Positions 41,371 through 50,936 of a stretch of DNA of 64,000 bases are shown piece by piece. Below the pieces are notes generated by a model that was not told where the DNA came from, ran no database searches, and saw nothing but the letters and a program-made list of their open reading frames with translations. Both the position numbers and the translations under genes were made by a program. Origin of the DNA: Pseudomonas frederiksbergensis (GTDB lineage Bacteria > Pseudomonadota > Gammaproteobacteria > Pseudomonadales > Pseudomonadaceae); the NCBI RefSeq assembly GCF_017114915.1, contig NZ_JAAUOE010000021.1, positions 31,284 to 95,283 of the forward strand. Direction: 5' to 3'. The stretch's first letter is position 1. Every line of letters begins with the position of its first letter.

Positions 41371-42012
41371 CGCGAACGCCGCCAAAAGTGGCCTGGACAG
41401 CGGACTAACGGTCAAAAACCGGCCCTGACCAACGCAATTCACGAGGACGAGAGGCCGTCCTACGGGGCTTTCGCTACGTAACGGCAGCGTTTGCAGTTGT
41501 AACAAGCGCAGGTGACATAAGGCCTGAATCATGCCGCAAAGCAGAGTTTTCACTCGCCTTCCGAGCAAATATTCACGGCCAGTTCACAAAGTGCAGTCAG
41601 CTGTGAACAACCCCGAGCGAACGCTTCGGAAACAACGCCTAAATTAGCCATGATGCGTGACCTCCCCTTTCGGAGCTCACGGTAAATGCCAACCCGCTGC
41701 GGATTCTGCGCGCGGCAGCACCCGAATTATCAGGGATACGTGTAGGGTGGAGATGCACAACCGCTGGACTGTGTAGCAATAGGCTTTATCAAGACGCTTC
41801 ATCTCGTCCACAGCCGCCGGTTGATTCCTCCTCCTGACTGAGTGCTTAAGTAGCCACAGCAAGCAGGACGCGTACGTCGCGATACCGGCCCAATTGGTCG
41901 GACATCGCTGGACACGGGAATGGCCAACCACTCCCGACGCACCTGACACCGACCGTGAGAAGTCGTGTGTGCCGAACGCCGTTTCCGGCAGCCCGGAAAC
42001 CGACGGTACTAC
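41371..42012 (+). other. Long 5' leader of rne
   Basis: About 640 bases between the predicted promoter and the rne ATG, with no convincing gene. In E. coli the long rne leader folds into stems through which RNase E cuts and limits its own mRNA. A similar role is likely here by position and length; structure was not computed. CTCCCCTTTCGGAGCTC near 41659 is one visible hairpin candidate. Confidence 0.55.
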
Positions 42013-45000
42013 ATGAAAAGAATGCTGATTAACGCGACTCAACCCGAAGAGTTGCGTGTTGCACTGGTAGATGGCCAACGCCTCTACGACCTGGACATCG
42101 AATCCGGTGCACGCGAGCAGAAGAAGGCCAACATCTATAAAGGCCGGATTACTCGCATCGAACCAAGCCTTGAGGCTGCCTTTGTCGATTTCGGCTCTGA
42201 GCGCCACGGCTTCCTGCCCCTCAAAGAAATCTCCCGCGAATACTTCAAGAAAGCTCCCGAAGGCCGCGTCAACATCAAGGACGTCCTGAGCGAAGGCCAG
42301 GAAGTCATCGTTCAGGTCGAGAAAGAAGAACGTGGCAACAAGGGCGCCGCCCTGACCACCTTCATCAGCCTGGCCGGTCGTTACCTGGTTCTGATGCCGA
42401 ACAACCCGCGTGCCGGCGGTATCTCCCGTCGCATCGAAGGTGAAGAGCGCAACGAACTGCGTGAAGCCCTGAACGGTCTGGTTGCCCCGGCCGACATGGG
42501 TCTGATCGTTCGCACTGCCGGTCTTGGCCGCAGCAGCGAAGAAATGCAGTGGGACCTCGATTACCTGCTGCAACTGTGGACCGCCATCAAAGAAGCTTCG
42601 CTGGATCGTTCCGCGCCGTTCCTGATCTACCAGGAAAGCAACGTGATCATCCGCGCCATCCGCGATTACCTGCGCCAGGACATCGGCGAAGTGCTGATCG
42701 ACAGCATTGAAGCCCAGGACGAAGCCCTGACCTTCATTCGCCAGGTGATGCCGCAGTACGCCAGCAAGATCAAGCTGTACGAAGATAGCGTTCCGCTGTT
42801 CAACCGCTTCCAGATCGAAAGCCAGATCGAAACCGCCTTCCAACGCGTCGTCGAACTGCCTTCCGGCGGCTCCATCGTCATCGATCCGACCGAAGCCCTG
42901 GTGTCCATCGACATCAACTCGGCGCGCGCCACCAAAGGCAGCGACATCGAAGAAACGGCTCTGCAGACCAACCTTGAAGCCGCCGAAGAAATCGCCCGTC
43001 AGTTGCGCCTGCGCGACATCGGCGGCCTGATCGTCATCGACTTCATCGACATGACCCCTGCCAAGAACCAGCGCGCCGTGGAAGAGAAAGTCCGCGAATG
43101 CCTGGAAGCCGACCGCGCCCGCGTGCAAGTCGGTCGCATCTCGCGCTTCGGCCTGCTGGAAATGTCCCGTCAGCGCCTGCGTCCGTCGCTGGGCGAAAGC
43201 AGTGGCATCGTCTGCCCGCGCTGCAGCGGCACCGGCATCATCCGTGATGTTGAATCGCTGTCCCTGGCCATCCTGCGCCTGATCGAAGAAGAAGCCCTGA
43301 AAGACCGTACCGCCGAAGTTCGTGCACAAGTGCCGATCCCGGTGGCGGCGTTCCTGCTCAACGAAAAACGCAACTCGATCACCAAGATCGAACTGCGCAC
43401 CCGTGCCCGCATCGTCATTCTGCCGAACGATCACCTCGAAACGCCGCACTTCGAAGTGCAGCGTCTGCGCGATGACAGCCCGGAAGCCAGCATCAACCAG
43501 TCCAGCTACGAGATCGCTGCTGCCGCTGCCGAAATCGAAGACGTCCAGCCAGCCGCCGCGACCCGCACCCTGGTTCGCCAGGAAGCCGCGGTCAAGACGG
43601 CACCGGCCCGCGCCAACGCTCCGGTGCCGACCGAAGTCGTCGCCGCTCCGGTGGCGGCACCAGTCGCCGCGCCAGAGCCAAGCCTGTTCAAGGGCCTGGT
43701 GAAGTCGCTGGTCAGCCTGTTCGCGACCAAGGAAGCACCTGTTGCTCCGGTTGTGGTTGAAAAACCAGCGACCACCGAGCGCCCAGCCCGCAATGAAGAG
43801 CGTCGCAACGGTCGTCAGCAGAGCCGCAACCGTAACGGTCGCCGCGATGAAGAGCGCAAGCCTCGTGAGGAACGTGCACCGCGTGAAGAGCGCGCACCAC
43901 GCGAGCCACGCGAAGCCCGCGAAGAAGCGCCAGCAGTCGCCCGCGAAGAACGCGCTCCACGTGCCCCTCGTGAAGAACGTGCACCGCGCGCACCACGTGA
44001 AGACCGCAAGCCACGTGGCGAGCGTGAAGAGCGTCCGGTACGTGAACTGCGCGAGCCTCTGGATGCCGCTCCGGCCGCCGTTGCCACCGCTGAAGAGCGT
44101 CCGGCCCGTCAGCCACGCGAAGAACGCGCTCCACGCCCACCGCGTGAAGAACGTCAGCCTCGCACCGAGCAAGTCGCTGCTGCTGCCGAAGAAGAGCTGC
44201 CAACCAGCGAAGAGCAACTGCAGGAAGACGGTCAGGAGCACGCCGAAGGCGATCGCCCACGCCGCCGCTCCCGTGGCCAGCGTCGTCGCAGCAACCGCCG
44301 TGAACGTCAACGCGATGCCAACGGCAACGTGATCGAAGGCTCGGAAGAGGCCGAATCGGCTGAAAACGCCGAAGCGCCAAGCGCTGCCGATCTGGCCGCC
44401 GGCCTGGCGGTTACCGCAGCCGTTGCCAGCTCCGTGATCAGCGCACCTGCTGAAGCACAGGCCAACGAGCAAGCCGAACGCGCCACTGCCGCCACGCTGG
44501 AAACGGCTCCGGTTGAAGCACCCGTGGTTGAAGCCATCACGCCGGTAATCGTCACCGCTGCTCCGGAAATCGAAGTGGCACCGGTGCGTGAAGCACAACT
44601 GGAAGTTGAAGCCGCCGCTGAACCAGTGGTTGCCGCAGAACCTGTAGTTGAAGCGCCAGTGTCTGAACCGGCACGTGAAGTTCGTGAAGAACAAACCACG
44701 TTCAACTGGGTCGCCGAGCCACCTGTAGCCGTCGAAGCGCCAGTCGCTGAAGCCCCAGCTACTGAAACCACGCTCTCCGAGCCAGTGGTTGCAGCAGCCG
44801 AGCCTGCTCCGGCGGTTGAAACTCCGGTTGTTGCCGAAGCCGCTCCTGTCAGCGCCCTGACCCCAAGTGGTCGTGCGCCGAACGACCCGCGTGAAGTACG
44901 TCGTCGCAAGCGTGAAGCCGAGCGTCTGCAGAAGGAAGCCGAACTGGCTGCCGCTGCTGCTCCGGCTGAAGCGGTTGTCGCTGCCGAACCTGCACCGGTT

Positions 45001-45132
45001 GTTGACGAAGCGGTCGACTCGGCACCTGCTGCCGAGTCGGTCATCGAGGAAGCACCGCGCTCCGTACAGGAAGCGGTAGAGCAACACGAACAAGCCCAGG
45101 AAAAAGAGCACGAGCCTAAACCCCTCGTCTGA
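42013..45132 (+). CDS. rne: Ribonuclease E
   Basis: A 1039-residue endoribonuclease and scaffold of the RNA degradosome. S1 domain: YKGRITRIEPSLEAAFVDFG (residues about 37-56). The catalytic DNase-I-like site contains SIDINSARATKG (D303 equivalent), and the zinc-link is CPRCSGTGI. From about residue 500 the protein is disordered: a membrane-anchor-like amphipathic segment (SLFKGLVKSLVSLFA), an arginine-rich run with many REERAPR repeats, then a long Ala/Pro/Glu tail ending near the RRRKREAERLQKEAE motif. The ATG at 42013 opens MKRMLINATQPEELRVALVD. Likely self-regulated through its leader. Confidence 0.97.
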   Translation: MKRMLINATQPEELRVALVDGQRLYDLDIESGAREQKKANIYKGRITRIEPSLEAAFVDFGSERHGFLPLKEISREYFKKAPEGRVNIKDVLSEGQEVIVQVEKEERGNKGAALTTFISLAGRYLVLMPNNPRAGGISRRIEGEERNELREALNGLVAPADMGLIVRTAGLGRSSEEMQWDLDYLLQLWTAIKEASLDRSAPFLIYQESNVIIRAIRDYLRQDIGEVLIDSIEAQDEALTFIRQVMPQYASKIKLYEDSVPLFNRFQIESQIETAFQRVVELPSGGSIVIDPTEALVSIDINSARATKGSDIEETALQTNLEAAEEIARQLRLRDIGGLIVIDFIDMTPAKNQRAVEEKVRECLEADRARVQVGRISRFGLLEMSRQRLRPSLGESSGIVCPRCSGTGIIRDVESLSLAILRLIEEEALKDRTAEVRAQVPIPVAAFLLNEKRNSITKIELRTRARIVILPNDHLETPHFEVQRLRDDSPEASINQSSYEIAAAAAEIEDVQPAAATRTLVRQEAAVKTAPARANAPVPTEVVAAPVAAPVAAPEPSLFKGLVKSLVSLFATKEAPVAPVVVEKPATTERPARNEERRNGRQQSRNRNGRRDEERKPREERAPREERAPREPREAREEAPAVAREERAPRAPREERAPRAPREDRKPRGEREERPVRELREPLDAAPAAVATAEERPARQPREERAPRPPREERQPRTEQVAAAAEEELPTSEEQLQEDGQEHAEGDRPRRRSRGQRRRSNRRERQRDANGNVIEGSEEAESAENAEAPSAADLAAGLAVTAAVASSVISAPAEAQANEQAERATAATLETAPVEAPVVEAITPVIVTAAPEIEVAPVREAQLEVEAAAEPVVAAEPVVEAPVSEPAREVREEQTTFNWVAEPPVAVEAPVAEAPATETTLSEPVVAAAEPAPAVETPVVAEAAPVSALTPSGRAPNDPREVRRRKREAERLQKEAELAAAAAPAEAVVAAEPAPVVDEAVDSAPAAESVIEEAPRSVQEAVEQHEQAQEKEHEPKPLV

Positions 45133-45146
45133 TTCCATCGGCCACT

Positions 45147-45183
45147 AAAAAGCCCCGCCTGGTGATCCAGGCGGGGCTTTTTT
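45147..45183 (+). terminator. Rho-independent terminator after rne
   Basis: AAAAAGCCCCGCCTGG, short loop, CCAGGCGGGGCTTTTT, 14 bases after the rne stop. A very strong stem with A and T runs on both sides. Confidence 0.95.
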
Positions 45184-45202
45184 ATGTCCTTGTCTTTGTG
45201 TT

Positions 45203-45307
45203 GATCGCTCCCACGCTCTGCGTGGGAATGCCTCAATGGACGCTCTGCGTCCGCTTGGGACGCGGAACTTCCCGGGCTGCATTCCCACGCAGAGCGTGGG
45301 AACGATC
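45203..45307. repeat. Long inverted repeat (CCCACGCTCTGCGTGGG family)
   Basis: GATCGCTCCCACGCTCTGCG plus TGGGAATGC on the left is mirrored on the right, with inner palindromes GGACGCTCTGCGTCC and TGGGACGCGG. Each arm is itself a hairpin. This is a separate repeat family from the CGCGGGCAAGCC type elsewhere in the window. It ends two bases before the MobA-like gene's stop. Confidence 0.8.
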
Positions 45308-45308
45308 A

Positions 45309-45902
45309 TTACGGGAAGACCAGCCCCTCAGGCACATCCACATCCCATAACACCCCGGGATCCTCTACCACCACCTCAACCACCCTCGCCTGCACGAACA
45401 GTGACTTGGCGCCCTGATCACCGGTCAACGCCATCAAACCCGGCCCGAAGCTTCGTCCGAACCCCACCGGATGCCCATATTGCCCTTCATGCACCGGCAC
45501 GCTGATGGCGTCATCCGCAATGGCCGCGACGACCTGTTCAATGCTCGACGGCAGGATAAACGGCATATCCCCCAACATGATCAGCCAGCCACCGAGTTTC
45601 GAACCGGCTGCCACTCCCGCCGCAATACTGTCGCCCAGGCCGGTCGACTCGATCCGCACAATCTCGCAACCATAGGCCTGAGCCATGCGGATCACTTGCG
45701 GGCGGTCCGCGGTGGTGACCAGCACACGCTTCTCAAGGGTGGCCGGCAGATTCACCAGCACCTGCTCGATCATTGAGTGCACGGTCATGCCGTCACGGCC
45801 GGTACAGTCCGTCAGCAGCTTGTCCTTGTCGTCACCCGCTACCTGTCGAAACCGACAGCCCTGCCCGGCAGCCAGAACGATAACGCCGATGGAGTCGCTC
45901 AT
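45309..45902 (-). CDS. MobA-like molybdenum cofactor nucleotidyltransferase (MocA type)
   Basis: A 197-residue NTP-transferase-like protein. GVIVLAAGQGCRFRQ is the nucleotide-binding loop, LIMLGDMPFI the metal-binding aspartate strand, and GHPVGFGRSF the late motif. In xanthine-dehydrogenase-family operons such proteins add CMP to molybdopterin (MocA). It overlaps the XdhC gene by 4 bases and ends the iorAB operon, so cofactor supply for that enzyme is its probable job. Confidence 0.88.
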   Translation of the reverse strand: MSDSIGVIVLAAGQGCRFRQVAGDDKDKLLTDCTGRDGMTVHSMIEQVLVNLPATLEKRVLVTTADRPQVIRMAQAYGCEIVRIESTGLGDSIAAGVAAGSKLGGWLIMLGDMPFILPSSIEQVVAAIADDAISVPVHEGQYGHPVGFGRSFGPGLMALTGDQGAKSLFVQARVVEVVVEDPGVLWDVDVPEGLVFP

Positions 45903-46882
45903 ACGCCCTCCTGCAACGGCCTCTTCTGTTTCAGCTCGATGCCATTCTTGATTGCCACAATCTCGGCCAGCAGCGACAAGGCGATTTCCGCCGGAGTATG
46001 GCTGCCGATGTGCAAGCCGATCGGGCCGTGCAAACGCTCGATGGCCTGTTGGGACAAGCCTAGCTGAGCCAGGTTGTCCCGACGTTTCTGGCTGTTGACC
46101 CGAGAACCCAGCGCACCGACATAAAACGCCCTGGAATCCAGGGCCGTGAGCAGCGCCATATCATCCAGGCGCGGATCGTGGGTGAGCGCGACGATGGCGG
46201 TGCGTTCGTCGGTCTGGATGGTCAGCACTGCTTCGTCGGGCATGCCCGGGACGAAGCGACCGTGTTGTTCTTCCCAGCCGTAGACGAACTCGGTGCGTGG
46301 ATCACAGATCAGTACTTCGAAATCCAGCAGCCGTGCCATCTCGGCGACATACCGCGACAGCTGCCCCGCGCCGATCAGCAACAATCGCCAACGCGGACCG
46401 TAAATGGCGCGCAGTGTGCGGCCGTCAAAACTCAGCACGTCGCTTTTGTTCGCCGGGTGCAAAACCACTTCACCGGTCGCAATATCCAACGATCGCGCAA
46501 CGATTTCATGGGCCTCGCAACGCGCCAACAACTGGGCGACCCACGCCGGATCGCCGACACGCTCCTCGGTCAGGCGCAACGTGCCGCCGCAGGGCAAACC
46601 AAACCGCGCGGCCTCCTCACGGGTGACGCCATAGGTAATCAACTGCACCGGCGGCCCATCGGTCGGGATACGGCCATCGTGCAGCCGGGCAATCAGGTCA
46701 TCCTCGACACAACCACCGGACACCGAGCCAATCACCACGCCGTCGTCACGCAAGGCCAGCATGGCGCCAGGTGCCCGGGGCGCGGTGCCCCAGGTCTGGA
46801 CCACGCTGTACAAGATCACCCGCTGGCCGGCGCGGCGCCACTCCAGCACGCTGCGCAGGACGTTCAGATCGACGCTGTCCAT
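45899..46882 (-). CDS. XdhC/CoxI-family molybdenum hydroxylase maturation factor
   Basis: A 327-residue chaperone that binds and sulfurates the molybdenum cofactor before insertion. The N-terminal XdhC domain contains SVVQTWGTAPRAPGAML and SVSGGCVEDDL. The C-terminal Rossmann-like part has LLLIGAGQLSRYVAEM and ALTHDPRLDD. Start 46882 overlaps the large-subunit stop (TGATG). Sulfur for the cofactor would normally come from a NifS-like desulfurase; the one at 5893 is a conceivable but unproven source. Confidence 0.9.
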   Translation of the reverse strand: MDSVDLNVLRSVLEWRRAGQRVILYSVVQTWGTAPRAPGAMLALRDDGVVIGSVSGGCVEDDLIARLHDGRIPTDGPPVQLITYGVTREEAARFGLPCGGTLRLTEERVGDPAWVAQLLARCEAHEIVARSLDIATGEVVLHPANKSDVLSFDGRTLRAIYGPRWRLLLIGAGQLSRYVAEMARLLDFEVLICDPRTEFVYGWEEQHGRFVPGMPDEAVLTIQTDERTAIVALTHDPRLDDMALLTALDSRAFYVGALGSRVNSQKRRDNLAQLGLSQQAIERLHGPIGLHIGSHTPAEIALSLLAEIVAIKNGIELKQKRPLQEGV

Positions 46883-49203
46883 CAGGCTTGCGCCTTCTGC
46901 CAACCTTGCAACTGATAGCGCACCGGCAAGTTACGGATGCGCTTGCCGGTGGCGGCGAAGATCGCGTTGCACAGCGCTGGCGCAATCGGCGGTACGCCCG
47001 GCTCACCGACGCCGCCCAATGGCACATTGCCCGGTGGCGTGACCAGATGCACGGCGACTTCCTTCGGAGCCAGGGACAGGCGCGCCACTTCGTACATGTG
47101 GAAGTTGTCCTGCTGGACCTTGCCGTCCTTGAAGCTGATTTCCCCCAGCACCGCGTTGCCCAGACCCATCACGCAGGCGCCTTCGAACTGCGAGCGAATC
47201 CGCTCGGGGTTGATCTGCGGGCCGCAATCCACGGCGATGTCAGCCTTATGCACGATCAGCGTGCCGTCGTCCTTGACTTCGACTTCGATCACCGCCGCCA
47301 CATACGTGACGAAGCTGTAATGCACCGCCAGGCCCAAGCCGCGGCCCTTGGGCAACTGACGTCCCCAACCGGCGGCTTTGGCAGCGGTTTCCAGCACGGT
47401 GCGCATCCGCGCGGTATCGATCGGATAACGCTCGGGGGATTCGCCGTAGTTCCACTCTTCACTCAAGGTGCGCGGATCGATCTGACGATCCGGTCCGAGC
47501 AGCTTGATCTGGTACTTGAGTGGATCCTGACCAGCCTTGTGCGCCAGTTCATCGACAAAGCTCTGAATCGCAAAGCCATGGGGAATGTTCGACACCGAGC
47601 GATACCAGCCGACCCGCGTGTGGACCGTCGCTTCAGGGTTTTCCAGGCGTACGTTGGGGATCGCGTACGCCATGTTGGTGAAGCCCATGCCCAGCTCGAA
47701 CGCCGCCTCATGGTTCATGCCCGGCGCGAACAGCGCGGTAATGCTCGGCGCCACCGTGCGGTGCAGCCAACCAGACGGCAAGCCGTCCTTGTTCAGGCTG
47801 GCCTTGAGGTATTCGGCAGACACGGTGTGGAAATACGAGTGGTGGATGTCGTCTTCACGGGTCCACTGCACCCGCACCGCTTTGCCCGGAAACTCCTTGG
47901 CCAGGATCGCCGCTTCAATGACGAAATCCGGCTTGGACTTGCGACCGAAACCACCGCCAAGCAAGGTGACATTGAACGTGACGTTATCGAATGGAATGCC
48001 CAGGCGCTCGCCAATCCGCTCGCGGGTGACTTGCGGCGCCTGACTTGGCGCCCAGGCTTCACACGCACCGTCCTTGAAACGGGCGACGGCGACCATCGGC
48101 TCCATCGGCGATTGCGCCAGGTGCGGCAGATAGTAGGAAGCTTCAAGGGTACTGTCGGCAGCACTTATGGCCTGGTCGATGTTGCCGGTGTTGCGCACCA
48201 CTTTGCCGGGCTTGAGGGACGCGGCTTCAAGCTCCTTGCGGTAGGCGATCGAATCGTAACTGGCGTTGGGACCGTCATCCCACTCGATCTTCAGCGCTTC
48301 GCGGCCCTTGATCGCCGCCCAGGTGTTGCTGGCCACCACAGCCACTCCGCCAAGCGGCTGGAACTCGGACGGCAATGGACGGCTTTCGACTTGCAGGACC
48401 TTGATCACCCCCGGGACTTTCATCGCAGCGCTCGCATCGAAGGATTTGACCTTGCCGCCGTAGACCGCTGGACGGGCGATGGTGGCGAAGAGCATGCCGT
48501 CGAAATGCACATCGGCGCCGTAGACCGCGCGACCGTTGACGATGTCCGCGCCGTCGATGGCCTTGGTGCCTTCCTTGCCGATGTAGCGAAACTCCGACGG
48601 CTGCTTGAGCCGCAGGCTGTCGCGAGCCGGCACCGTCAGCGCACTGGCTGCGGCGGCCAACGCGCCGTAGCCCAGTTCGCGACCGCTCGGTTGGTGAATG
48701 ACTTTATGCAGTTGCGCGCGGCACTCGCTGACCGGCACTTTCCACTGCTGGGCGGCAGCTTGTTCAAGCATGGTCCGCGCAGCGGCACCGCAACGGCGCA
48801 TCGGCTCGTACCAGTGACGCATGCTGCGCGAACCGTCGGTGTCCTGGTTGCCGAAACGCACTTCATCGCCCGGCGCTTGTTGCACTTTGACCAGCGCCCA
48901 ATCGGCGTCCAGCTCATCGGCCACCACCAGGGTCAGGCTGGTGCGCACGCCCTGGCCCATTTCCGAGCGATTGCACATCACGGTCACACTGCCATCGTCG
49001 GCAATGCTGATGTAAACCTTCGGATCATCGATCCAGCCGTTGGGCATGCCATCGGCGCCGAACTTCTGCTCTTTTTCGGCGGCCAATGCATCCTGCCATC
49101 CCCAACTGGCAGCCAGCACTAGCGCACTGGTGGCGCCCACGCCTTTGAGAAACCCGCGGCGGCTGAGGTTGCTCAGCGCAAAATCATTCGGTAGCTGACT
49201 CAT
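46882..49203 (-). CDS. Molybdopterin-binding aldehyde/isoquinoline oxidoreductase large subunit (IorB-like)
   Basis: A 773-residue xanthine-oxidase-family large subunit. A twin-arginine signal (SRRGFLKGVGATSALVLAAS, about residues 13-32) points to periplasmic export in folded form. The cofactor domains include the FGGGFG-type loop (LLGGGFGRKS) and the active-site glutamate in GGVGEPGVPP near the C-terminus. IorB-like proteins oxidise isoquinoline or aldehydes; the true substrate here is unknown. Start MSQLPNDFALSNLSRRGF at 49203 overlaps the small-subunit stop (ATGA). Length is typical of IorB (about 770-780). Confidence 0.9.
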   Translation of the reverse strand: MSQLPNDFALSNLSRRGFLKGVGATSALVLAASWGWQDALAAEKEQKFGADGMPNGWIDDPKVYISIADDGSVTVMCNRSEMGQGVRTSLTLVVADELDADWALVKVQQAPGDEVRFGNQDTDGSRSMRHWYEPMRRCGAAARTMLEQAAAQQWKVPVSECRAQLHKVIHQPSGRELGYGALAAAASALTVPARDSLRLKQPSEFRYIGKEGTKAIDGADIVNGRAVYGADVHFDGMLFATIARPAVYGGKVKSFDASAAMKVPGVIKVLQVESRPLPSEFQPLGGVAVVASNTWAAIKGREALKIEWDDGPNASYDSIAYRKELEAASLKPGKVVRNTGNIDQAISAADSTLEASYYLPHLAQSPMEPMVAVARFKDGACEAWAPSQAPQVTRERIGERLGIPFDNVTFNVTLLGGGFGRKSKPDFVIEAAILAKEFPGKAVRVQWTREDDIHHSYFHTVSAEYLKASLNKDGLPSGWLHRTVAPSITALFAPGMNHEAAFELGMGFTNMAYAIPNVRLENPEATVHTRVGWYRSVSNIPHGFAIQSFVDELAHKAGQDPLKYQIKLLGPDRQIDPRTLSEEWNYGESPERYPIDTARMRTVLETAAKAAGWGRQLPKGRGLGLAVHYSFVTYVAAVIEVEVKDDGTLIVHKADIAVDCGPQINPERIRSQFEGACVMGLGNAVLGEISFKDGKVQQDNFHMYEVARLSLAPKEVAVHLVTPPGNVPLGGVGEPGVPPIAPALCNAIFAATGKRIRNLPVRYQLQGWQKAQA

Positions 49204-49673
49204 GCCTTGGCCTCCTTCAGGTGAGTGGAGGCCTGGCGGATGGCGGTCTTGATCCGGTTGTAAGTGCCGCAACGGCAGATGTTGCCGACCATCGCCTCTT
49301 CGATCTGCTCGTCGCTGGGGTTCGGGTTGGTTTTCAGCAGTGCAGTGGCCGACATGATTTGCCCGCCCTGGCAGTAGCCGCACTGGGCCACGGCGCTGTC
49401 GAGCCAGGCTTGCTGGACGACTTTGCCCACCGGATCGTTATGCAGCTCGTCGATGGTGGTGACGTTTTGCCCGTTCACGGAACTGATAGGCGTGATGCAC
49501 GCCCGAGCCGGTTGGCCGTCGATATGAATCGTACAGGCACCGCACAGTCCCATTCCACAGCCGAACTTTGTTCCTGGATGGCCGCCCGCGACATCTCGAA
49601 TGGCCCAGAGCAGCGGCATCTCGTCAGGAACGTCCATTTTGTAGGGTTGACCGTTGAGTATCAGGGTATTCAT
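49200..49673 (-). CDS. 2Fe-2S small subunit of the molybdenum hydroxylase (IorA-like)
   Basis: A 157-residue iron-sulfur subunit. The plant-type 2Fe-2S motif is in KFGCGMGLCGACTIHIDGQ (with a fourth Cys in PARACIT), and the second cluster is CGYCQGGQ with CRCGTY. It passes electrons from the large subunit. The ATG at 49673 (MNTLILNGQPYKMD) fits the family N-terminus; an ATG 22 codons upstream is possible. No signal of its own, so it would ride with the Tat-exported large subunit. First gene of the operon. Confidence 0.92.
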   Translation of the reverse strand: MNTLILNGQPYKMDVPDEMPLLWAIRDVAGGHPGTKFGCGMGLCGACTIHIDGQPARACITPISSVNGQNVTTIDELHNDPVGKVVQQAWLDSAVAQCGYCQGGQIMSATALLKTNPNPSDEQIEEAMVGNICRCGTYNRIKTAIRQASTHLKEAKA

Positions 49674-49860
49674 GGGCACGCCCGCATAGTGATAGAGGTT
49701 ATGGGGTCGAGCAATCTGCCGCTTGGGTTCGCAATTCATACATGCAGATCGACTCAGGCTAAGTAGGCTCTCTTATGCAGACGGCGACGTCTGTACCGGG
49801 CCTTTTATGGAGCAAATGCTTGCATCGTTAGGTGGCTAAGTTAACTGAGCATTAACAAAA

Positions 49861-49893
49861 AAGCCCTGCACATTTGAAGATGTGCAGGGCTTT
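49861..49893 (-). terminator. Terminator of the exbB-to-murB operon
   Basis: AAGCCCTGCACAT ... ATGTGCAGGGCTT with a 7-base loop. Read on the minus strand it is followed by TTTTTTG, and it lies 24 bases after the murB stop. The rest of 49674-49916 holds the upstream region of iorA with no clear promoter. Confidence 0.9.
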
Positions 49894-49916
49894 GGAATCA
49901 GCCTGAAAGCGTAGCC

Positions 49917-50936
49917 TTAATACTGGTTGGGTTCCATTTCCAGGTCGACCTTGAAACGCTCTGAAATGTCTTTCTGAATGCGCTGCGCCAGGTTCAGCAA
50001 TTGCAGGCCCGTTGCTGCACCGTAGTTGACCAGCACCAGCGCCTGTAATTTATGCACACCCGCATCGCCGTCGCGAAAGCCTTTCCAGCCGGCCCGCTCG
50101 ATCAACCATCCCGCCGCCAGTTTCATTTGCCCGTCGGGTTGTGCGTAAGCCACCAGCTCCGGGTATTGATCCTTGAGTTGCGCCACTAATGTCGCCGGGA
50201 CCAAGGGGTTCTTGAAGAAGCTGCCGGCATTGCCTAGCACTGCCGGGTCCGGGAGCTTTTCGTTGCGAATGCTGCAGATGGCCTGGCTGACATCGCTGGG
50301 CGTAGGGTGTTCGATGCCTTGTTCGGTCAGGCGCTGGCGAACCGGGCCGTATTCCAGGTGCAGGTGCGCGGTGCGCGTGAGGGTGAAACGCACCCGTAGG
50401 ATCAACCACCGCCCCGGTTCCTGTTTGAACAGGCTGTCGCGGTAGGCGAAGTTGCACTCGGTCAGCGTGAAGTCCCGCAGCTCGCCGGTCTGGCGATCGA
50501 GGGCCGTCAGGCCGGCGAACACGTCCTTTATCTCGACGCCGTAAGCACCAATGTTCTGCATCGGTGCCGCACCCACGGTGCCGGGAATCAGGCTGAGGTT
50601 TTCCAGCCCCGACAACCCTTGCGCCAGGGTGTGTTGCACAAACGGATGCCACGGTTCCCCCGCCTCGGCTTCGATCACCACCTGGTTGCCGTCATCGCTC
50701 AACAGACGAATCCCCCGGGTGGCCATGCGCAGCACCAATGCCGGCACATCAGCGGTCAGCAGTAAATTGCTGCCGCCACCGATCACCAGCACGGGTACTT
50801 CATGTTCCAACCCGTAGGCCAGGGCTTCGCGCACGTCGGCATCGCTATGGGCTTCGGCAAACAGCCGGGCCTGTACGTCCACGCCAAAGGTGTTGAACGG
50901 CTTGAGCGAAACCCGGGGTTGAACCTGCAAACTCAT
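49917..50936 (-). CDS. murB: UDP-N-acetylenolpyruvylglucosamine reductase
   Basis: A 339-residue FAD enzyme (type I, E. coli-like length) that completes UDP-MurNAc. NTFGVDVQAR opens the FAD domain, VLVIGGGSNLL and GLSGLENLSLIPGTVGAAPMQ-type blocks bind FAD, and the catalytic serine is in NAGSFFKNP. Its start overlaps the phosphatase gene by 4 bases. Confidence 0.96.
   Translation of the reverse strand: MSLQVQPRVSLKPFNTFGVDVQARLFAEAHSDADVREALAYGLEHEVPVLVIGGGSNLLLTADVPALVLRMATRGIRLLSDDGNQVVIEAEAGEPWHPFVQHTLAQGLSGLENLSLIPGTVGAAPMQNIGAYGVEIKDVFAGLTALDRQTGELRDFTLTECNFAYRDSLFKQEPGRWLILRVRFTLTRTAHLHLEYGPVRQRLTEQGIEHPTPSDVSQAICSIRNEKLPDPAVLGNAGSFFKNPLVPATLVAQLKDQYPELVAYAQPDGQMKLAAGWLIERAGWKGFRDGDAGVHKLQALVLVNYGAATGLQLLNLAQRIQKDISERFKVDLEMEPNQY

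Noticed and set aside
41677..45138. A minus-strand open frame of 1153 codons opposite rne
   Set aside because: It mirrors rne and exists because that gene's Ala/Glu/Arg-rich codons leave few stops on the other strand. Its translation is Phe/Gly/Ala-rich low complexity with no domain, and rne itself is certain.
46771..49122. A plus-strand open frame of 783 codons opposite the molybdenum hydroxylase
   Set aside because: Shadow of the well-supported large subunit; the translation has no recognisable motif and no ribosome site.
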